Of a DNA stretch of 8,237 nucleotides, positions 1 through 6,200 are shown in pieces. Each line of letters opens with the position of its first letter. The first letter of the stretch is position 1. Origin of the DNA: Chitinophagales bacterium (GTDB lineage Bacteria; Bacteroidota; Bacteroidia; Chitinophagales; Saprospiraceae); assembly GCA_013297575.1 (NCBI GenBank), contig JAAFHO010000226.1, positions 1 to 8,237 on the forward strand, read 5' to 3'. The notes beneath the pieces are model-generated. The model was not told the DNA's origin. It made no database searches and was given only the letters and a program-made list of their open reading frames with translations. The translations under genes and the position numbers were made by a program.

Positions 1-2141
1 GTACTATTGGACGGAGCGGGCAGCGCACCCGTTGTAGTCGTACCCGTGCTAGCATCGTAATATCGGTAACGGCCACTACCATAACCTAATAAATTACCAC
101 CACCCAGTTGATCATACGACACCTCTAAATAGGCATTATCAAAAGTTGCTGTTCCCAAATCCCCACCATTCATTACACTAGACATGGTGAATCTCATGGT
201 ATCGCAAGGCATTGCTTTCAACAAACTCAATGCTGGCAAAGTAGCCGGGTTAGTTACCCTTGTTGTGCCATTATGGTCGGTATAACCTAAAGTAGTGCGC
301 TGTACTTCAAGAGCGCTAATGGTAAGACCTCCATCGGGGCACTCTGGACAACCAACGCAGGCAGCAGCACCAACACAACCAATTGGGTTTATGGCAAATG
401 TACCACAAGCCCACTTTTGAATACAGGCACAAGCCGCATCGCATTGGTAAGTGACTTCATACGGAATATTAAGCGGGGCTGCTGTGCAGGAATAAGTGAG
501 TTGAATAGACAAACACATGCCCTTACCAGACAAAAAAGGACCTTCTAAAGTAACAATACTTCCTGATGTACTTATGGTTGCTGCTGCTCCATTGATGGTG
601 CCAGTTCCTGTGGCAGTAACCCCCGCAGGCAAAGTGAGTTTATATTTAATTTTATTGGTAGGGCAACTTGTTCCAAGCCCGCCCATTACACGAGAAATGC
701 AGATTTGAGCATCAAATATTTGCCCATCCGAAACTGTAGCAGGGGTGTATATAACAGGTGTACCAATCCCTCTATTAGAGAAAGAAAAGCCTCCTGGCCC
801 AGTTCCTGAAGACATTGCGCCACATTGATCGGAATACGATGCGCCAGAGACTAAAGTAGCCGTTTCATTTGGGGCTGGACATGCAGTAGGACATGTATAT
901 TGAAGTGTGATGCGCAGCGTAACAGATTTTCCTTGGGGCAAATCATCAAATTTTCCATCAAGATCTACATCTGTCAAGCCATTCGCGCCATCTGGATCGC
1001 TCGAAAATTGGTTCGTATTTAGGGTAATAGAAGTACCGCTGCTACCACCCGTAAATGCAATAGGATTGGGATTACCAACCATTGCTACCGAAACTGCCGT
1101 CCAATTAGAGGCAGACCATCCAGTAGCCGTATTCATGCCTGCTCTAAAAATCGTGTTGAACGCTGCTGCAGCATTTGCTGGGCCTAAACCATTGTTTTGG
1201 TAGGTAATATCAACAATGGCATTATTACACAAATTGGAGGATTGTACCACATTAGCCGTCATTTGAATATTTGGACTTCCACTAGTCAGCAAAAATTCTC
1301 CAGGCCCATAAGGTTCAGGTAATTGGCATAACGAGCCGTTACAGCCCCAATTCGTAGCATAACTTGAACTAAACACGCAAGATTGTACAACTACTGTACG
1401 TAATACGGTAATTAGTTCCGGATTATTCAGTTTTCCACCAGGTAACGCATTACTATAAATACGGTAACGCCGTACACCTGCTAAATTACTAACCAGGGTA
1501 GATGGTATAGCATTTACAACCACATTAGTGGTAACCATTCCGCTTTCAGTAATCACAAAATCAAGGCTATCTAGTTCGCCTAAGCCACCATTTTGTATGA
1601 CAATTGGCACAGTAATAGGTGTTCCTATAATAACAGGTGTTTGTGGATGCGTGGTGAGGTTTAAATCGGCCTCTAGCACATCGGCTGTTACTTCACCAGA
1701 ACTTATTACCGAATTAAATGTGACATTAACAGGGAATATAACTGTTCCTAATGCAACCGAACAACTGCCGCTTACCCGGTACTTAAATCGGATTTCATTT
1801 GCATAATTGATTACCCCATCTGATGCTGTTATGGTAAATACAGGGTTATTGGCCGCTGACGATGTTTGTGCAATCGTTAGCCCACCCACTTGTGATACCA
1901 ACGCCACACTACCCGCTACATACTTAAAACCAGTAGCGATAGGTAAAGAAACAACAGCATTACTGGCATCAGCACCAAATTGAACTGTAACTTCTAAGAA
2001 TGCGGCTCCCGAACACTTATTGATATCTGGTGAATTTGCAATGTTAGGGTCAATAATATTTACCTGTCCAATTACAGGTGTAACGCAAAATAGATTCAAT
2101 AGGATAAAACCTACAGACAATAGTGGTAATATACTTTTCAT
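1..2141 (-). CDS. Large secreted DUF11-like, cysteine-rich surface protein (N-terminal part, runs off the window)
   Basis: This minus-strand frame stays open from an ATG at 2139-2141 to base 1, giving 713 codons without a stop, so the C-terminus lies outside the window. Residues 1-25 form a signal peptide (MKSILPLLSVG..., cut likely after VIG, before Gln26); Cys19 follows Phe, so a lipobox is unlikely. The rest is Thr/Ser/Asn/Gly-rich with repeated beta-sandwich-like segments such as DITYQNNGLGPANAAAAF and FKYRVSGSCSVAL, resembling DUF11/CARDB-type extracellular modules. Residues 391-400 (DVDLDGKFDD) look like a calcium-binding Asp loop. Residues 567-601 hold eight cysteines, including a CVGCPEC motif. 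Large proteins of this kind in Bacteroidota are usually exported, often through the type IX system with a C-terminal sorting or gliding-motility domain; that end is not visible here. The start has no Shine-Dalgarno, and no exact -7 element was found; a near match (TATACTTTG, one base too long) lies at 2192-2200. The exact role is unknown; adhesin or sheath component is inference. Confidence 0.85.
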   Translation of the reverse strand, partial: MKSILPLLSVGFILLNLFCVTPVIGQVNIIDPNIANSPDINKCSGAAFLEVTVQFGADASNAVVSLPIATGFKYVAGSVALVSQVGGLTIAQTSSAANNPVFTITASDGVINYANEIRFKYRVSGSCSVALGTVIFPVNVTFNSVISSGEVTADVLEADLNLTTHPQTPVIIGTPITVPIVIQNGGLGELDSLDFVITESGMVTTNVVVNAIPSTLVSNLAGVRRYRIYSNALPGGKLNNPELITVLRTVVVQSCVFSSSYATNWGCNGSLCQLPEPYGPGEFLLTSGSPNIQMTANVVQSSNLCNNAIVDITYQNNGLGPANAAAAFNTIFRAGMNTATGWSASNWTAVSVAMVGNPNPIAFTGGSSGTSITLNTNQFSSDPDGANGLTDVDLDGKFDDLPQGKSVTLRITLQYTCPTACPAPNETATLVSGASYSDQCGAMSSGTGPGGFSFSNRGIGTPVIYTPATVSDGQIFDAQICISRVMGGLGTSCPTNKIKYKLTLPAGVTATGTGTINGAAATISTSGSIVTLEGPFLSGKGMCLSIQLTYSCTAAPLNIPYEVTYQCDAACACIQKWACGTFAINPIGCVGAAACVGCPECPDGGLTISALEVQRTTLGYTDHNGTTRVTNPATLPALSLLKAMPCDTMRFTMSSVMNGGDLGTATFDNAYLEVSYDQLGGGNLLGYGSGRYRYYDASTGTTTTGALPAPSNS

Positions 2142-2203
2142 AAAGAGATATAAGAAATATGAAAGGATTAAAAAATAAAATATCACAAAAACAAAGTATA
2201 ATA

Positions 2204-2219
2204 TTCTTATTTATAAGAA
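2204..2219. repeat. 7-bp inverted repeat upstream of the surface-protein gene
   Basis: TTCTTAT (2204-2210) and ATAAGAA (2213-2219) are exact inverted copies separated by two bases. ATAAGAA occurs again at 2150-2156, inside the untranslated leader of the minus-strand gene. The site lies 63-78 bases upstream of that ATG, where an operator could sit, but the surrounding DNA is so A/T-rich that chance is a real possibility. Confidence 0.3.
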
Positions 2220-2389
2220 AAAATTAAAATAAAATACTTTAAAACAATAAAAATATTTTGTAAAATATAAATTTCATGTAAAAACTTAGATCGCAGTTTC
2301 GAGTCAAAAAAGCAGGCAATTTTGAGCCAAAATTGGACCGGCTAAGATTTTACAATTTCGGTATAAAATAATTTGCATAAAAATGGCTA

Positions 2390-2419
2390 TCCTGCTGTGT
2401 TCAACAGAGGAGTTTTTTT
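2390..2419 (+). terminator. Orphan Rho-independent terminator-like hairpin
   Basis: TCCT (2390-2393), a bulged G and CTGT (2395-2398) pair with ACAG (2404-2407) and AGGA (2408-2411) around a 5-base loop. The stem is followed by G and seven T residues (2413-2419). This is the layout of an intrinsic terminator reading on the plus strand. No plus-strand gene precedes it in the window, because the neighbour upstream runs the other way. It could end a short unannotated transcript or antisense RNA starting in 2142-2390, or be a leftover from lost DNA. Confidence 0.4.
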
Positions 2420-2447
2420 GTTATGCGTGATTTGTTTCAACATAATT

Positions 2448-2468
2448 GCCAAGTTGGCTTAACCAACT
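2448..2468. repeat. Two overlapping short palindromes
   Basis: GCCAA-G-TTGGC (2448-2458) is an 11-bp palindrome with a single central base. Its right half also pairs with a second arm: AGTTGG (2452-2457) and CCAACT (2463-2468) around the loop CTTAA. The two foldings are mutually exclusive. No T-run follows, so this is not a terminator. It could be a protein-binding site; no function is claimed. Confidence 0.35.
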
Positions 2469-2506
2469 CAGACAGATTTATCTTGAACGATTCAAAATAG
2501 ACGGAG

Positions 2507-2708
2507 CACAATTATTACACAAAATAAATAGCAGTAATGGGTCTTTATTCCATTTACCGAACAGGTAACACAATTATTATACAATTTAGATAACAGTAAT
2601 GGGTCTTTATTCCATTTACCGAACAGGTAACACAATTATTATACAATTTAGATAACAGTAATGGGTCTTTATTCCATTTACCGAACAGGTAACACAATTA
2701 TTATACAA
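2507..2708. repeat. 62-bp tandem repeat, two perfect copies plus partial flanking copies
   Basis: Units at 2532-2593 and 2594-2655 appear identical over all 62 bases. A third, at 2656, matches for 53 bases to 2708 and then diverges. Upstream, 2507-2531 matches the last 25 bases of the unit with five mismatches, so the array spans about 3.3 periods. Each unit holds a small inverted repeat, TTACC-GAACA-GGTAA (2554-2568 in the first copy), and an 18-residue reading frame beginning ATGGGTCTTTATTCC. There are no unique spacers, so it is not a CRISPR. Perfect identity next to a decayed edge copy points to recent expansion by slippage or unequal recombination, as in variable-number tandem repeats. 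Confidence 0.9.
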
Positions 2709-2788
2709 ATTCATAAATCTTTACAATAATGCTGTTTGAACAACTTCATAATTGTAGCGCAAAAGTATGGAACATGAATATTATAATC

Positions 2789-2887
2789 TTGACTTTTTCG
2801 CCCAAATACATGAGAATAATTTCCAAACAACAATTATTTTGTATAAACAGATGACAATTCTGCCCAAGATTTCTTTTTCTGACCAAG
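2789..2887 (+). repeat. First array of the ATGAYAATTCTGCCCAAR motif, about 21-bp spacing, mostly degenerate
   Basis: One perfect 18-base copy, ATGACAATTCTGCCCAAG, sits at 2851-2868. By hand alignment, weaker copies start at 2789 (13 of 18 matches, with CCCAAA conserved), 2810 (13 of 18), 2830 (12 of 18) and 2870 (11 of 18). Spacings are 21, 20, 21 and 19 bases. The weak copies would not be convincing alone in A/T-rich DNA; their phasing with the perfect copy supports them. The same motif recurs in the same orientation at 3117-3200. The array may be binding sites or a decayed transposon end. Confidence 0.5.
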
Positions 2888-2890
2888 AGT

Positions 2891-2942
2891 CATCATTCAA
2901 AAAGAAAAGATCGAACAGAATGATGCCAATCAATTCGATCTT
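2891..2942. repeat. Interleaved pair of inverted repeats
   Basis: CATCATTC (2891-2898) is the reverse complement of GAATGATG (2918-2925), and AAGATCGAA (2907-2915) is the reverse complement of TTCGATCTT (2934-2942). The arms interleave, so a transcript could form either stem (8 bp or 9 bp) or a pseudoknot-like fold. There is no T-tract and no gene directly downstream. The exactness of both repeats in a 52-base stretch is unusual. Confidence 0.55.
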
Positions 2943-3039
2943 CATTCATTTAATACAAATAAAATTATGATTAGATTACCTAACCAACAAGGTGTTCAGA
3001 TTATTATACAGATTATATTATTATCTTTATCATTTACAA

Positions 3040-3071
3040 TATTCTACACTTTTTGAGTCATGAGTAGAATA
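3040..3071. repeat. 8-bp inverted repeat with 16-base spacer
   Basis: TATTCTAC (3040-3047) and GTAGAATA (3064-3071) are exact inverted copies. The spacer contains TGAGTCATGAGT, itself a direct TGAGT repeat. The structure lies between the two motif arrays, about 190 bases before the HTCS start. It could be an operator with widely spaced half-sites or a small hairpin; no function can be assigned. Confidence 0.4.
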
Positions 3072-3116
3072 CGTAAAAAACTGTTACAAAAGTACCATGG
3101 TCCAAGTTTGGAAGCC

Positions 3117-3200
3117 ATGATAATTTAACCCAAATCCATGATAATTCTGCCCAAAACAACTATTATTATATCCGAATACATGACAATTCTACCCAAGTAT
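3117..3200 (+). promoter_or_regulatory. Second array: four 21-bp units of ATGAYAATTCTGCCCAAR abutting the HTCS promoter
   Basis: Units start at 3117 (ATGATAATTTAACCCAAA, 15 of 18), 3138 (ATGATAATTCTGCCCAAA, perfect), 3159 (degenerate, 11 of 18) and 3180 (ATGACAATTCTACCCAAG, one mismatch). The starts are exactly 21 bases apart, two turns of B-DNA, so all units face the same side of the helix. The last motif ends at 3197, directly next to the predicted -33 element of the HTCS gene, where a class II activator would bind. AraC-family proteins are known to use direct half-sites with 21-bp spacing, and the downstream gene ends in an AraC-type domain. Autoregulation is inferred. The alternative is a relic of an IS21-type transposon end, which also carries short tandem repeats. 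Confidence 0.55.
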
Positions 3201-3229
3201 TGATTTTTGTATAAAATGTAATATTTTTG
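3199..3229 (+). promoter_or_regulatory. Bacteroidota-type promoter of the HTCS gene
   Basis: TATTTTTG at 3222-3229 is an exact TAnnTTTG (-7) element and the only exact plus-strand match I found in 2142-3260. A 19-base spacer separates it from ATTG (3199-3202), three of four matches to the -33 TTTG element. Transcription would start near 3233-3237, giving a leader of about 25 bases. No Shine-Dalgarno sequence precedes the start codon, which is usual in this phylum. Confidence 0.6.
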
Positions 3230-3260
3230 CGGGCTTTTTACCCAATACCAATTTCATTTC

Positions 3261-6200
3261 GTGAAAAAACTGATTCATCTTTTCTTAATTACGCTCCACT
3301 TTGGCTATTGCTACGCCCAAACTGATTACCTGATGGAGTCAATAACAGTTGCTGATGGGCTGTCTCAAGGGTTTATCGATGCTGTCTTCGAGGACAGTAG
3401 GGGGTATAAATGGTTGGGCACATTCAATGGGCTTAATCGTTACGATGGCTACCAAGTCAAGCGGTTTATCCCTGATAATTCAACAAATTGGTCCATAAAA
3501 GCCAATTATATCTACTGTATAACCGAAGATGAATACGGTTTACTTTGGCTCGGTACCGATAAAGGATTGGTTGTCATGGATCCCTATTCAGAGCGTTTTG
3601 TTCATTTGGCTGATATTGATCCCAAGTTTCCTGTTAATGATGTGACGGAGATAGATGTTAGGGCGGGTCGAATTTGGATTTCAGATCGCCAAAAAATGAT
3701 TGCAAGTAATGTCCAAAGTCAAATCTACACCGTAGCACCAATACCTGAACTAGCGCATTTGATTCAGAAAAACAAACTTTCATCCAGTATTTTTAATCTA
3801 CAATTCATTAATATTCCACCTGACTTTAAAGGGCCAGCAAAGTGGGTACACGTACCGAATAGTAAGCATTCGGATATTCTTTTTATTGATCAACTGGATC
3901 AACTGGGTAAAATCAATCCAAATACCCTGCAAGCAACAAGCGCGGATCCACATTTGATCGATTACCCACGCCTGGGACCATACGGTCTGCTATATTTCTC
4001 TAAGGAAAGGTCAGGACGCGTTTTCCAACTGTCTGATGAAACTATAAATAAGTGTAAAATAAAGTGTTTGTCAGAATTTATACACCCATCTGGCCAAATG
4101 CCGCTACTTTATTTTCCAGGTAGCCCCGAACTGTACCAACTGGATACAGCAATATCTTCAAAAATAAATATTGGCCAAGATTTCAATAGCGTTTTACGCC
4201 AATATAAACCATTCTTCACCTTAGACCAGCCTATATCCTCCTCTAGCATTATTGATCGAAATGAGAATATTTGGTTGGGGACTATTGGGTTTGGTGTGCG
4301 AAAATTGAGGCCCAAAAAGGTTAGTTTTAAACAATATTTACCAAAAGTAAGCCCCTATAATTTTAATATCTTACCTGATGGGCGGATTTGGCCCGGTCGA
4401 GATTTCCCATTTAAGGTATTCGACCCTCAAACAGGCAAAGAAGAACTCCCTCCTTGGGGGCATTGGAATGGAAAAAATAATCGTATTTTTAATCTACTTA
4501 TTTCCCGATCTGGTGATTGGTGGTTAGTAAATTGCAAAAACGATCAACTATTCATCAAAAAAAAGGAGTACCAGACGGGTCAGTGGGAAGACATACCCGT
4601 TTCATTACCCTATTTAGATAGTGGTACCGTTCCCATATTTGAAGATAAAAATGGGAATATTTGGATCAGCGCTATTCATGGTAAAATTGCACGTATCAGT
4701 CCGATAGATAACCAAACAGAATATTGGTCATTTGATGCTGATTTTCCCAAACCACAGCAAGGATCTGTGCTACAAAGTAGTTGTATTGTGGAGGATTCAC
4801 AAGGCATTTTATGGCTGGGTTCTAATCAAGGAATTGTTCGGATAGAGCACCCAGAAGCAACACCAACATTCACAGTCTGGCATAATTTCAGCCCTAAAGG
4901 TGTATTATTCAAAAACGATCGCATCTCAAGCATCTGCCCAGACCCCAACCAACAACACTTGCTTTGGATTGGCACGTTAGGTGGAGGACTTCATTGCTTT
5001 GATAGTCAAAAAGAAACCACTACAATATATAATGAAAATGATGGCTTGGCCAATAATGTAGTCTATGGCGTGCTGCCAGATACTTTTGGTTACCTTTGGT
5101 TAAGCACAAATCGAGGGCTTTCGAGATTTGATCGACATAATAGAACATTTTACAGCTTATCATCGGACGACAAAAGGCTAGGTATTGAATTTAATACTGA
5201 CGCATTTCGACTCTTGCCATCCGGGGAACTTGCCTTTGGCGGGCTGAATGGACTATTTTTGGTTCGTCCGCTTCAGGAAAAGCAGGGTAAACAGGCCAAT
5301 TTAGTTGCCATTACGGCAATAAAAATCAATGGCAACTTGCTAAATCCCGCTGTTGAAGCCTCATTTATACATTTTACCAACCAAAATGAGGTATCATTGA
5401 TCCTTCCTTATAATAAGAACAGCATTACTTTTGAATTCGCTGCACTCCAAACCAGTAATCCTGCCTCGGCAAATTTTCGATACCGACTGCTGGGTCTAGA
5501 TCCACAATGGATCAACGCAGGATCACAACGTATTGCTAATTTTACCCTCATTCCTCCTGGGCAATATACCCTTGAAGTACAAAGTGTGAATGCGAAAGAA
5601 ATTTGGGGAGATGCACCAATTACTAAACTTTTCGTAACCATAACCCCTCCTTGGTACCGCAGTTGGTTTGCTTGGATATGCTATGCAGGCGTAATTGTAG
5701 GTCTATTTTATGCATACTTGATTTACGAACGCAGGTATCTTGCATTGGAATACAAGGAAAAAACACGGCGTATAGAAATTGAACGACTCAAATCTTTAGA
5801 TGATTTCAAAAATCGTTTTTTTGGCTCTATTTCTCATGAATTTAAAACGCCTCTGACGATTATTCTAGGCCATGCGAAGCGTTTAAGCACTAATAATGGT
5901 CAACAAGATATTACCCAACACGCAGAGGCCATACTACACCAAGGTCAAAGTTTGCTCGAAATGGTCACCCAAATGGTAGATGTAACCAAGTTGGACAAAG
6001 AAAGTATCCAACTCAACTGGCAAAATGGGGACATAACAGACTATCTTCGTTACCTAGTAGAATCACTTCGGGCGTTAGCCAATTTTAAAAATATCCAACT
6101 TGATGTACTCAGCGCAGTTCCTCATTTACAAATGGACTTTGATCCCTTGCGCCTAAAATATATCATCAATAATCTTTTGACCAATGCCATACGCCATACG

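Larger units (their letters stand above)
2142..3260. other. 1.1-kb intergenic region between divergent genes, repeat-rich, no convincing gene
   Basis: The stretch separates the divergent starts of the surface protein (minus) and the HTCS (plus). Its first 150 bases are very A/T-rich with poly-A runs on the plus strand. It then holds a terminator-like hairpin, small palindromes, a 62-bp tandem repeat, two arrays of a 21-bp-spaced motif, two sets of longer inverted repeats and the HTCS promoter, each listed separately. No tRNA or rRNA was recognised. The only ORF above 60 codons (2767-2970) is low-complexity Ile/Asn/Lys/Phe-rich, overlaps the first repeat array and lacks family resemblance, so it is not called. 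The unusual length and repeat density suggest either a complex regulatory region or decayed mobile DNA. Confidence 0.7.

Noticed and set aside
517..1806. Plus-strand ORFs at 517-708, 907-1203 and 1528-1806
   Set aside because: They lie opposite the long open minus-strand frame, which has a signal peptide and coherent surface-protein composition.
2192..2200. Minus-strand promoter for the surface-protein gene (TATACTTTG)
   Set aside because: The spacing between TA and TTTG is one base too long and no -33 TTTG sits at the right distance. It is mentioned in the gene entry only as a near match.
2507..2708. CRISPR array
   Set aside because: The units are contiguous 62-bp copies without unique spacers, and no cas gene is present.
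2537..2729. Three short ORFs of 18 to 22 residues (MGLYSIYRTGNTIIIQ...) in the 62-bp repeat, with five bases between stop and next ATG
   Set aside because: The repeat length is not a multiple of three and the copies are identical at DNA level, so there is no codon-level evidence of selection. Repetition of the DNA alone explains them.
2767..2970. 67-codon plus-strand ORF beginning MEHEYYNLDFF
   Set aside because: Low-complexity Ile/Asn/Lys/Phe composition typical of random A/T-rich DNA, no family resemblance, and it overlaps the repeat array and inverted repeats.
3206..3229. TTTG at 3206-3209 as the -33 element of the HTCS promoter
   Set aside because: Only 12 bases separate it from the -7 element. 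ATTG at 3199-3202, with a 19-base spacer, fits better.
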